Below are positions 50,752-58,238 of a stretch of DNA of 64,000 nucleotides, piece by piece. Under the pieces are notes generated by a model. That model was not told where the DNA came from, did no database searches, and saw nothing but the letters and a program-made list of their open reading frames with translations. Both the position numbers and the translations under genes were made by a program. Positions within the stretch are counted from its first letter, which is position 1, and each line of letters begins with the position of its first letter. Source of the DNA: Kocuria sp. TGY1127_2 (GTDB lineage Bacteria > Actinomycetota > Actinomycetes > Actinomycetales > Micrococcaceae); assembly GCF_013394385.1 (NCBI RefSeq), contig NZ_AP022834.1:2170001-2234000 (forward strand). Direction: 5' to 3'.

Positions 50752-51495
50752 CTAGAAGATCTCTCTTGCGCGTTCAGGATACCGAATCCGGGAGAGGCCC
50801 GCGGTCTCGACGCACAATGTCACCAGTATTCTTCCCGCCGCCCGGGGTACGAACGGGAGGACCCGGTCGACCGCGCCGCCAGCCACGAGGCGTTCGCGCG
50901 TGACCCCCGTCAGGCGAAACCCTAGAGCTAAGGCTTCCCGGCCATACCGGCGACAGCGCTCGTCATATCCTCCGACAAGGTCGTAAGCCTCACGTGCAGC
51001 CGAGCAATTGGCCACCCAACATTTCCACCGCTCCGACGCGGGAAGCTGAAGCGCTGATTCCCGCGACTTCGCGTCGGCGTCCCTCCCGTATGCGGCCGCG
51101 GAGGGGCTATCCGGACAATGATCGGCAGTCAGGCCGGCTGCGGAGGGAATTCTCAGATCCCCATGCGCAGCCACGTGCCGTTCAATGAAATCTATCCGGG
51201 GTTCGAGGTCTTCGTCGCAACGGATGATGATTCTTCCTGGTGCCGGTTCAATTCCCTTGTTGAGGGCTTTCGACCGTCCCTGGTTAGTTTTGAAGATGTG
51301 ATACTTGAGGTTGTCGAATCCGTTCTGGATGTATTTTTGAAGAATTTCTTCCGTGGCGTCGATATCACCATCGAGGATCACGATGACTGCGAAATCCGAA
51401 TAGGCCTGATTCTTCAAGGCATCCAAGGCGTGATGCAGGCGGTCTTTTCCACCCTGGGTTGGAATAACGACCGAAGCGGCGAGAGAAGAGCTCAT
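50752..51495 (-). CDS. glycosyltransferase family 2 with atypical C-terminal region
   Basis: A GT-A glycosyltransferase of 247 residues. The N-terminal half is normal: ASVVIPTQGGKDRLHHALDALKNQAYSDFAVIVILDGD and GRSKALNKGIEPAPGRIIIRCDEDLEP, where DED stands for the metal-binding DxD. A later WVANCSAAREAYDLVGGYDERCRRYGREALALGFRL aligns with the usual GGYDE..YGWEDLELGYRL segment but has Arg-Glu-Ala instead of Trp-Glu-Asp, so the catalytic base position may be lost. The C-terminal 50 residues do not look like the family. The chosen ATG follows an AGGAG site. It may be a weakened or altered enzyme. It lies between two GT4 genes. Confidence 0.75.
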   Translation of the reverse strand: MSSSLAASVVIPTQGGKDRLHHALDALKNQAYSDFAVIVILDGDIDATEEILQKYIQNGFDNLKYHIFKTNQGRSKALNKGIEPAPGRIIIRCDEDLEPRIDFIERHVAAHGDLRIPSAAGLTADHCPDSPSAAAYGRDADAKSRESALQLPASERWKCWVANCSAAREAYDLVGGYDERCRRYGREALALGFRLTGVTRERLVAGGAVDRVLPFVPRAAGRILVTLCVETAGLSRIRYPERAREIF

Positions 51496-51517
51496 AGGTT
51501 CTCCTTGTAAGGGCATT

Positions 51518-52570
51518 TCAATCGATGGAGTCAATCGTCTCGAGGACCTCGCGGGTTCTTGCCAAACCTGTCGCTGGCGAATAGAGCCTCTGCCAACGGT
51601 TATGGGCCGTTGCGGTCAAGGAGTCGACGCACTCCGGGGATTCGGTGAGCGCCGTGATTGCTCGACGAAGCATCGCTTCCAATGCGTCGACGTCACCGGA
51701 GGGGAAAGTCCATGGGTAGTCCGGCCCCACGACCTCCGGCAATCCGCCGTCGTCGCTGACCACAAGCGGCACGCGCGCGCTCATCGCTTCGGCGGCGACG
51801 AGCCCGAAGACTTCGCCCCACTGAGAAGGAACCACGAGTACATCGATCATGCTCAAGAAGGTCTCGACCGGCAGGACACCATGCCGGAACAGACGGGATT
51901 CGGGAAACTTGCTCAGGGCGAGCTCGACCTGGTCCGTATTGTCCCGAGCCACATGGTCGCGGCCGCCGCCCAAATGAAGTTCGAGGTCAGTTCCGTCTGC
52001 CAAGAGACGTCGACACGCGTTTCCCAGAGTCACGACACCTTTGAGCGGAGACATACGGCCGATGAAGCCGACCCGAACCGGTCCAGAAAGGCGAAGCGTT
52101 CGTTTACCGGTTTGAATCTCCGGTACCCAATTGTGGAAAGCGCACGTGCCCGCTACGCGATCCGCGGCGAACTGGGAGGGAACCAATCGGGAGGCAGCCG
52201 CTCGCAGGGCAATACGGGCCAGAAACGCGTTGACTCCCACGGGTATTTGGTGGAGATGCACAACTTTGCGCCGATGGGCGCCGAGGGCGAATGAAGGTAC
52301 CAGCCCGTTGCACCAGATCCATTCGGAACGATGTTTCATTCCGAAATAGGCCAGCCCAAGAACATACTGCCATCGGGAGCGGGCCTGGATCTCCTGGCGC
52401 ATGAAGCCTTCTTCGAACGCCCGTTCCAGAACGTCCCCTGGTTCTGTGGGCGCCACGATGACGACTTCGCGCCCCATGCTGCGGACGGCGCTAGCCACGG
52501 AAAACATCATATTCTCCCCGCCGGAAATATCGCCATTGTTGGTCGCTATCAAGAGACGAGAAACCGTCAT
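51518..52570 (-). CDS. glycosyltransferase family 4
   Basis: A GT-B glycosyltransferase of 350 residues. The start LLIATNNGDISGGENMMFSVASAVRSMG fits the GGxE loop of the acceptor domain, and VVHLHQIPVGVNAF follows. The donor domain has VRVGFIGRMSPLKGVVTLGNAC, LELHLGGGRDHV, VLVVPSQWGEVFGLVAAEAMSARVPLVVSDDGGLPEVVG (the EX7E-type motif) and the closing helix. The ATG overlaps the stop of the acyltransferase gene (ATGA), so they are translated together. Only the last open-frame segment is coding; the much longer frame upstream is a shadow of the acyltransferase. Donor and acceptor are not known. Confidence 0.88.
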   Translation of the reverse strand: MTVSRLLIATNNGDISGGENMMFSVASAVRSMGREVVIVAPTEPGDVLERAFEEGFMRQEIQARSRWQYVLGLAYFGMKHRSEWIWCNGLVPSFALGAHRRKVVHLHQIPVGVNAFLARIALRAAASRLVPSQFAADRVAGTCAFHNWVPEIQTGKRTLRLSGPVRVGFIGRMSPLKGVVTLGNACRRLLADGTDLELHLGGGRDHVARDNTDQVELALSKFPESRLFRHGVLPVETFLSMIDVLVVPSQWGEVFGLVAAEAMSARVPLVVSDDGGLPEVVGPDYPWTFPSGDVDALEAMLRRAITALTESPECVDSLTATAHNRWQRLYSPATGLARTREVLETIDSID

Positions 52571-53661
52571 TGAGGACCCACCTCTCTTATGCCGAAGCGG
52601 CGGTCGATTCTGGCTCGAAGGCACAAAAGCAGTTCCTTGGTCTGACGGCTTCCCCTCGTTTCTGCCGTGTAGTGCAGCACCGCCGCGTTCAAGCCAACCA
52701 CCACGAAGGCAATACACATTGCCAGTGGACGGCCAACGGAATCGACGGTCCAGTGGATCACCAGATTTCCCAGGACCACGTGGCCGATGTACAAGGAATA
52801 ACTGATCGTGCCGAACCATTGCACGGGGCCCAAAAGCAGAACCCTCGTCTTCCGGCGGGCGACGACGGCCAGGAATATCAGTACCACACCGAGCACCCAC
52901 ACACTCTCGGTCCAACCGTGCAGGGTGGCGTGCATGAGTACCGCGAACGCTCCGCCCAAACAGCTGAGAGCCCAAAATTTGCCGGCATCGGGACCGGAAC
53001 TGTATCTCGCCCGGAAGGCGAACATTCCGGTGATAAAAAACGGTGCCCACTGGACTACAAAGACGTTGAGGAGCATCTTGACCGGCGCCCAGACGAGCTG
53101 GGGGTCGAGGCCTCGCGAGTATCCCCCGAAGACGAGGGCAATGCAGAATGCAACCAACAGCCAGATACCAGAAATCCAGTAGAGCAGTTTGTCGGTCAAC
53201 CTGCACCGAGTGATCCAGAGAATCACGAATACCAAGATGTAGAACTGCATCTCAATAGCCAGCGTCCAATAGACCTCGTCCACGTTCGGGACCAGAAATA
53301 GACGCTGAACCATCGCAAAATTCAGTATTCGGTTGACCCAACCGATGTCGGTATGGGGAACGGCGAATGCCACTGACAAAACAATTGACTCGCAGAGGGC
53401 GAGCCAGTAAGCCGGGTACAGCCTTGCGGCTCTCGATATGACGAAATCGCTAGGCCGACGAGATGTGCATCCGCTCATGAGGATCACAAATCCACTGATC
53501 AGGAAGAAAAGCTGAACCCCATAAGCGCCCCAGTACATATCAAAGCGAAATGGCTCACTCGCGACGTACTTGGAATCGTACCCGCCTGTGAAATGACTGA
53601 ATACAACGAATAGCGCCGCTATGCCCCGCAGACCGTCAAGTTCCTTGAATCTATCCCGCAC
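52567..53661 (-). CDS. acyltransferase family 3 (OafA/YrhL-type) membrane protein
   Basis: An integral membrane acyltransferase of 364 residues that O-acylates surface glycans. The start reads KELDGLRGIAALFVVFSHF with the conserved Arg and catalytic His of LRG..AL.V...H, then YGVQLFFLISGFVILMSG (the Phe-Ile-Ser-Gly loop) and RAARLYPAYWLAL. Ten hydrophobic helices follow, with YWTLAIEMQFYILVFVI (TL..E.QFY) in the middle. It has no C-terminal SGNH hydrolase. I use the GTG after AGGGGA; the frame stays open 33 codons further but those codons run over the preceding remnant. It overlaps the GT4 gene downstream by four bases. Confidence 0.88.
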   Translation of the reverse strand: MRDRFKELDGLRGIAALFVVFSHFTGGYDSKYVASEPFRFDMYWGAYGVQLFFLISGFVILMSGCTSRRPSDFVISRAARLYPAYWLALCESIVLSVAFAVPHTDIGWVNRILNFAMVQRLFLVPNVDEVYWTLAIEMQFYILVFVILWITRCRLTDKLLYWISGIWLLVAFCIALVFGGYSRGLDPQLVWAPVKMLLNVFVVQWAPFFITGMFAFRARYSSGPDAGKFWALSCLGGAFAVLMHATLHGWTESVWVLGVVLIFLAVVARRKTRVLLLGPVQWFGTISYSLYIGHVVLGNLVIHWTVDSVGRPLAMCIAFVVVGLNAAVLHYTAETRGSRQTKELLLCLRARIDRRFGIREVGPQ

Positions 53662-53923
53662 GGTGGAGTCCCCTATTTCTCGAAGGGCTCGGTATCCAGG
53701 CGGCCTCTTTCCGCTGGATAACCCCTGTCGGGACACCTGCATAGGTGACCGGCATGGCAACCGGCGATCCAGGAACGACGGTTCCGACGCGAACCATCAG
53801 CACACCCATGAGGAATTCGAATAAATGCAACCTGCCGGCCGATGCTGTAGCCCGGTCTGTCTGCCGGACGATGCCCGCCTCGAATGGAACCACCACTTCC
53901 GGCGACTTCTTAGATCCGGTCAT
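53651..53923 (-). pseudogene. 90-codon stub of a membrane protein, likely truncated polysaccharide gene
   Basis: The frame has a good start: its ATG lies inside the end of the GT4 gene, behind a GAGG site, as for a coupled gene. Residues about 30-65 look like a first membrane helix, LFEFLMGVLMVRVGTVVPGSPVAMPV. After that the reading becomes polar and ends where the acyltransferase starts. A normal membrane polymerase, ligase or flippase would have ten or more helices, so the rest is missing. No family can be named with certainty; the position suggests an O-antigen polymerase/ligase-like gene. It could also be a genuine small protein. Confidence 0.4.
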
Positions 53924-55079
53924 TTGTTCGCCTCATTGAGTCACTCGGCGGATAGAGCTTCGTGATGGAAGCGGTCATAGTCTTGAGGTTAGGCAATGGC
54001 CGTGCGCCGGAGTCAGGCGTGGAGCCAATGACCGGGTAACAGCCTCTCATTTTCTCCACAAGATCATCAGTCGATACGGGTGAAGCAAGAGTGTCTCCGC
54101 CCACGATCTCCCGGTTCCCACCGACATCATTGGTCACCACAGGAACTCCGGCTGCGACGGCGTCCAAGAGAGTGTACGAGTAGTTCTCCCACTCGGAGAT
54201 CTGCACCAGAACGTCCGCCTGAGCTAAGGCCTGGTACGGTTCCACGAAACCGGGAAACGTGACAGCCTCCTCCAGTTCCATTTCGCTCGCCAGGGCCTCG
54301 AGGTCGGCTTTCAGAGGCCCCTCCCCTCCGACAACGAGCGTTGCTTCACGATCAACCTCGTGAACCGCGGCGAACGCACGGATCACCGTATCGATGTGCT
54401 TCTCAGGCGCCAACCGGGAGAGCGTCAGAAATCGCGTTCCCTCGCTTGATTCGTGCTTCTCCCTGTGGTGCCCGACGGCCTTCTGGACCGCGCCGACGTC
54501 GACCCCGTTGCGGACCACGTGGACATCACGGGCATGCCATTTCGCCTCCATGACGCACTTGGTCGATTCGCACACGGCGATTGCCCGGTCAGTGATTCTG
54601 AGCCGGCTCGAGTGAACGATGTTCATGACTTTCGCCCGCACCGGCGAGGGTTGGTATGTGGAATCCTCTGGTGCGATTCCGTGTTCCGTCGTAACCAACA
54701 ACGGTGCTGCGGAGGTCCCCGGCAAACGACCCATCACCTGACGGAGACCCACAACCGTTGCGGACACGACGTCCGCGAAGGCCAAATGAGAATGTACGAC
54801 GTCAGGTCGAAGCCGCCTGATAGCACGTTCGAGCGTCCGGGCCGATCTGAGAAGGCCGAATTCGGTTCCGAACTCATCGGTCTCCACGTGCGAGCCTTGG
54901 GCACGAAGTCGCCGGGCCAGCTCACCGGCGGGGCAGAGAACGTGAAGATCCCAACCCGGCAGACCCGCCCGTGCCACGTCAAGGACGTGGCGGGCCACTC
55001 CCCCGATATCCGGGACGGGGACGAGCCACAATGCTCGCGGCCGAGAATCTACTAAAGCCACTTTTCCAAGCGCTCCCAT
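53910..55079 (-). CDS. glycosyltransferase family 4
   Basis: A GT-B glycosyltransferase of about 389 residues. The acceptor domain reads LWLVPVPDIGGVARHVLDVARAGLPGWDLHVLCPAGELARRL, with the Gly-Gly-Val-Ala loop and VVHSHLAFADVVS. The donor domain has RFLTLSRLAPEKHIDTVIRAFA, ATLVVGGEGPLKADLEALA, VLVQISEWENYSYTLLDAVAAGVPVVTNDVGGNREIVG, in which Glu is replaced by Asp in the second EX7E position. The start is uncertain: I use ATG 16 codons into the open frame, and a GTG seven codons later is possible. Its start overlaps the end of the GT2 remnant. It is probably part of the same rhamnose-rich polysaccharide route. Confidence 0.82.
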   Translation of the reverse strand: MGALGKVALVDSRPRALWLVPVPDIGGVARHVLDVARAGLPGWDLHVLCPAGELARRLRAQGSHVETDEFGTEFGLLRSARTLERAIRRLRPDVVHSHLAFADVVSATVVGLRQVMGRLPGTSAAPLLVTTEHGIAPEDSTYQPSPVRAKVMNIVHSSRLRITDRAIAVCESTKCVMEAKWHARDVHVVRNGVDVGAVQKAVGHHREKHESSEGTRFLTLSRLAPEKHIDTVIRAFAAVHEVDREATLVVGGEGPLKADLEALASEMELEEAVTFPGFVEPYQALAQADVLVQISEWENYSYTLLDAVAAGVPVVTNDVGGNREIVGGDTLASPVSTDDLVEKMRGCYPVIGSTPDSGARPLPNLKTMTASITKLYPPSDSMRRTNDRI

Positions 55080-55373
55080 GTAGCAGTGGAGCAGCTTTCC
55101 CCATTGTTCACATGCCCCTGCCATATTTCCGGAATCAACGAGGCGGCCCGCATTCCAGTACTCGCTGCGGAGCCGAACCGACCGTTGGAGTCACGCCGAA
55201 TCACTGTGCACTCGGGTATTGCGCGCGGACATGCTTCAGGAGAATGATCATCGACCACAATGATCTCGGGGGGCTGCTTAGCCGAAGGCCTCATCAGACG
55301 AAAGAAACCGCACCAATGCCAATGTCGGTTGTGGATTTCCGCAATGAGGAATAACTATCGAAAATGAATTCAC
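55052..55373 (-). pseudogene. frameshifted 5' fragment of a glycosyltransferase family 2 gene
   Basis: A GTG start with GAGG upstream reads VNSFSIVIPHCGNPQPTLALVR and then FLSSDEAFG followed by a stop. Shifting the frame resumes the family: PPEIIVVDDHSPEACP, then RRDSNGRFGSAASTGMRAA. Together they match the opening of GT2 enzymes (VIPH.G.P..TL.LV, IIVVDD.S, N.GFG.A.N.G...A). Only about 90 codons remain, and the frame runs out inside the start of the next GT4 gene. The GTG overlaps the stop of a 35-codon frame to its right (55477-55370), which I could not identify. No catalytic DxD region is left, so it is not functional. Confidence 0.75.
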
Positions 55374-55552
55374 AGAAACCTCGTTCCGAGGTTGAATTCA
55401 TGGATTCCCCGGGCCGCTGAGCCAACGGTAACGGGCTCGTCAGCCGTCCGTGTCCCCCACACGGGCAGAGTTGTCATCGCTTTGTATCTCCCCCAAATGA
55501 TCCAGCTCTTCTTCGGCGGCCCAGGCCGATAGACCGGGCCACCGGATGAAGT

Positions 55553-56536
55553 TTAGCCCACGCCGCCGAAGAGGCTCGTGACCGAACCGTCTTCGAAGAC
55601 CTCCTTGATGGCCCGGGCAATCAACGGCGCAATCGAAAGCACCGTGAGATTCTCGAACTGGTGCTCCTCCGGGACCGGAAGCGTGTTGGTCACGATGACC
55701 TCGTTAGCACCGGACTTTTCCAATCGCTCACAGGCAGGTCCAGAGAAAACCGGGTGCGTAGCGGCGATGATGACGTCTTTCGCCCCTGCCTCCTGCAGGA
55801 CCTTGACAGCTCCGGAGATCGTGCCGCCAGTGTCGATCATATCGTCGATCAGCACGCAGGAGCGGCCTTCGATATCCCCCACGACCGTCTTGGAAATAGC
55901 CTGATTGGGGACCGAAATGTCGCGCGTCTTGTGCACGAATGCCAAAGGTGCGCCCCCGAGCAATTCCGACCATTGTTCCGCCACGCGGACACGGCCGGTA
56001 TCCGGGGACACGACGGTCACGTTATTCAGATCCACGCGAGTCTTCACGTAGCCAACAAGCAGCGGGATAGCCATCAGGTGATCGACCGGGCCGTCGAAAA
56101 AGCCCTGGATCTGCGCCGTGTGGAGATCAACGCTCATAATGCGATCCGCACCAGCGGTTTTGTACAGATCCGCGATCAAGCGAGCCGAAATGGGCTCACG
56201 GCCCTTATGCTTCTTGTCCTGCCGCGCATAAGGATAAAACGGTGCAATAACGGTAATCCGGCGAGCCGAGGCGCGCTTGAGAGCATCGATCATGATGATC
56301 TGCTCCATGAGCCACTGGTTGATCGGCGCTGGGTGGGACTGCATCACGAAGCAGTCAGCACCACGCACGGAATCCTCGAACCGCACATAGGTCTCACCGT
56401 TGGCGAAGTCGTAGGCCGAGGCGGGGAGCAAATCGCACTCCAGCTCCTCGGCCACGGACTCCGCGAGCTCGGGGTGGGCCCGTCCTGTCACCAGGACCAG
56501 CTTCTTCTCCCCTGGGTTGGTCATGGTCTGGGTCAT
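55553..56536 (-). CDS. prs: ribose-phosphate pyrophosphokinase
   Basis: Prs makes PRPP from ribose-5-phosphate and ATP for nucleotides, His and Trp. It has 327 residues. Seen are VTGRAHPELAESVAEEL, ANGETYVRFEDSVRGADCFVMQSH, PFYPYARQDKKHKGREPISARL (flexible ATP loop), MSVDLHTAQIQGFFDGPVDHL and the PRPP loop VLIDDMIDTGGTISGA, then ATHPVFSGPACERL. It follows glmU by only three bases and is almost surely co-transcribed, a pairing common across actinobacteria and firmicutes. The stop is 180 bases before the glycosyltransferase fragment; that gap has no further gene I can support. Confidence 0.97.
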   Translation of the reverse strand: MTQTMTNPGEKKLVLVTGRAHPELAESVAEELECDLLPASAYDFANGETYVRFEDSVRGADCFVMQSHPAPINQWLMEQIIMIDALKRASARRITVIAPFYPYARQDKKHKGREPISARLIADLYKTAGADRIMSVDLHTAQIQGFFDGPVDHLMAIPLLVGYVKTRVDLNNVTVVSPDTGRVRVAEQWSELLGGAPLAFVHKTRDISVPNQAISKTVVGDIEGRSCVLIDDMIDTGGTISGAVKVLQEAGAKDVIIAATHPVFSGPACERLEKSGANEVIVTNTLPVPEEHQFENLTVLSIAPLIARAIKEVFEDGSVTSLFGGVG

Positions 56537-56539
56537 GGA

Positions 56540-58018
56540 CTAGCCTTCCTCGCCGCTATTTTCAGCATCTACACCGCGTGACTTCCGGGCGGCTTCCGCC
56601 GCTGCCGTGCCCGCACGTTTCTTTTCGACCCAGCCCTCAAGATTGCGCTGGGGAGCTTCGTTAATAGCCAACGCGCCCGCCGGAACGTCCTTGCGGATCA
56701 CCGTTCCGGCGCCCGAATAGGCTCCGTCGCCCACCTGAACGGGGGCGACGTACATGTTGTCGGAGCCCATGCGGACGTTTGAGCCGATTACGCTGCGGTG
56801 CTTGTTGACGCCGTCGTAATTGACGAACACCGAAGCCGCCCCAATATTGGAATTCTCGCCGATTTCCACATCACCGGCATAGGTGAGGTGGGGAATTTTT
56901 GAGCCGGCACCAATATCAGCGTTCTTGGTCTCGCAGAAAGTGCCGATCTTGCCGTCCTCGCCGAGAACGGTCCCGGGCCGGAGGTAAGCGAACGGTCCCA
57001 CGATTGATCGGGGCCCAACGCGAGCACCCGAGCCATGCGTGCGAATGACGGTTGCGTCTTCACCGATTTCGACGTCGGTGAGCGTGGTATCCGGCCCTAC
57101 GGTCACGCCGGTCTCGATCACGGTCTTGCCGTGCAACTGGGTACCGGGAAGAATCGTGACGTCGTTGGCGATGCGCACCGTGGTATCAATCCACGTCGTT
57201 GCAGGGTCCACGATGGTTACGCCGTTACGCATATGATCTTCGGCGATGCGCTGGTTGAGAACCTTTCCGAGCTCAGAGAGCTGGATTCGGTCATTCGCCC
57301 CTTCGACTTCCCATCGGTCGTCGATCGTCAATGCGGAGATTCGACGACCGTTTTCCCGGGCAATGGACAAAACGTCCGTGAGGTATTTCTCACCCTGAGC
57401 ATTTTCCGTGGTCACGGCGCGCAGGGACTCGCGGAGAGCTTCGGCATCGAAAGCATAGATTCCCGAGTTGACCTCGGTCAGAGCAAGTTGTTCGGGGCTG
57501 GCATCCTTGGCCTCGACGATGGCGGTGACCTCTCCGCCTTCATTGCGAATGATGCGTCCGTACCCACCCGGTTCGTCCAGGTTGGTCGTCAGGACAGTGG
57601 CAGCATTGCCCTGCTCCCGGTGATACCTGGTCAGATCACTGATCGTGGAAGATGTCAGGAGAGGAACATCACCATATGTGACGATCACGGTACCCTGGAT
57701 GTGCCCGTTGCCGAGGTCATCCAGTGCTTGCACCGCGACTTCGACGGCCCGGCCAGTACCCGGGACGTCATCCTGGTCGACGATCAGCGCTTGGTCATCA
57801 AAGGCGCTGACGTGCTCGACCACACGTTCCCTCTGATGGCGGACCACAACGGCCAAATATTCGGGTGAGAGTTCGCGAGCGGTCGAGATCGCATGTTCAA
57901 CCATCGACCGGCCACCGATCGAGTGCATCACCTTGGGCAACGAGGACTTCATGCGGGTTCCGGCGCCCGCGGCCAAGACGATGACCGCTGAGGGCGCTTC
58001 CTGAATACCAGAGGTCAA
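56540..58018 (-). CDS. glmU: bifunctional UDP-N-acetylglucosamine pyrophosphorylase / glucosamine-1-phosphate N-acetyltransferase
   Basis: GlmU acetylates glucosamine-1-phosphate and then activates it to UDP-GlcNAc for peptidoglycan and glycans. The protein has 492 residues. The uridyltransferase half has VIVLAAGAGTRMKSSLPKVMH, VTYGDVPLLT, YGRIIRNEGGEVTAIVEAKDA and VNSGIYAFD. The acetyltransferase half is a left-handed beta helix with hexapeptide repeats (GVTIVDPATTWID; GPFAYLRPGTVL; GTFCETKNA; HLTYAGDVEIGENSNIG), ending in a polar tail. The start appears to be TTG with AGGAG ten bases upstream. It lies just downstream of tRNA-Gln and is joined to prs. Confidence 0.96.
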   Translation of the reverse strand: MTSGIQEAPSAVIVLAAGAGTRMKSSLPKVMHSIGGRSMVEHAISTARELSPEYLAVVVRHQRERVVEHVSAFDDQALIVDQDDVPGTGRAVEVAVQALDDLGNGHIQGTVIVTYGDVPLLTSSTISDLTRYHREQGNAATVLTTNLDEPGGYGRIIRNEGGEVTAIVEAKDASPEQLALTEVNSGIYAFDAEALRESLRAVTTENAQGEKYLTDVLSIARENGRRISALTIDDRWEVEGANDRIQLSELGKVLNQRIAEDHMRNGVTIVDPATTWIDTTVRIANDVTILPGTQLHGKTVIETGVTVGPDTTLTDVEIGEDATVIRTHGSGARVGPRSIVGPFAYLRPGTVLGEDGKIGTFCETKNADIGAGSKIPHLTYAGDVEIGENSNIGAASVFVNYDGVNKHRSVIGSNVRMGSDNMYVAPVQVGDGAYSGAGTVIRKDVPAGALAINEAPQRNLEGWVEKKRAGTAAAEAARKSRGVDAENSGEEG

Positions 58019-58069
58019 GAGAGTAAGACTCCTTGCTGTGGATGCTGCCAGCGCGGGTGCGCCAACTCG

Positions 58070-58140
58070 TTCCGCCTCTAGGATTCGAACCTAGACAAGC
58101 GGCTCCAAAGGCCGCTGTGCTGCCATTACACCAAGGCGGA
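58070..58140 (-). tRNA. tRNA-Gln (anticodon TTG)
   Basis: On the minus strand a 71-base cloverleaf runs from TCCGCCT (acceptor) to AGGCGGA plus discriminator A. The D arm is GGTGTAATGGCAGCAC, the anticodon arm is GCGGC-CTTTGGA-GCCGC with TTG at the middle of the loop, and the T arm is CTAGG-TTCGAAT-CCTAG. The anticodon pairs with CAA glutamine codons. CCA is not encoded. It is upstream of glmU; given gatCAB in this window it may be charged by the indirect Glu-tRNA(Gln) route. Confidence 0.95.
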
Positions 58141-58225
58141 TCACCCGTCGGGGTCACATGCCCCACGAACGGTTACCTATCGTATCAAAGCATGCGACCG
58201 GTTCTGTCCGCGAGTCGGTAACACG

Positions 58226-58238
58226 TAGGCTAATGCTC
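58226..58238 (+). promoter_or_regulatory. -10 element (TAGGCT) placed for leaderless start of the ABC-F gene
   Basis: TAGGCT is followed by seven bases and the GTG start of the ABC-F gene, with no ribosome site in the gap. An ATG two codons earlier would sit only one base after the -10 box, which argues for the GTG. Confidence 0.6.

Noticed and set aside
55370-55477. A 35-codon frame coupled to the GT2 fragment
   Set aside because: It has a start and a GTGA overlap but no recognisable sequence; mentioned with the GT2 fragment rather than called as a gene.
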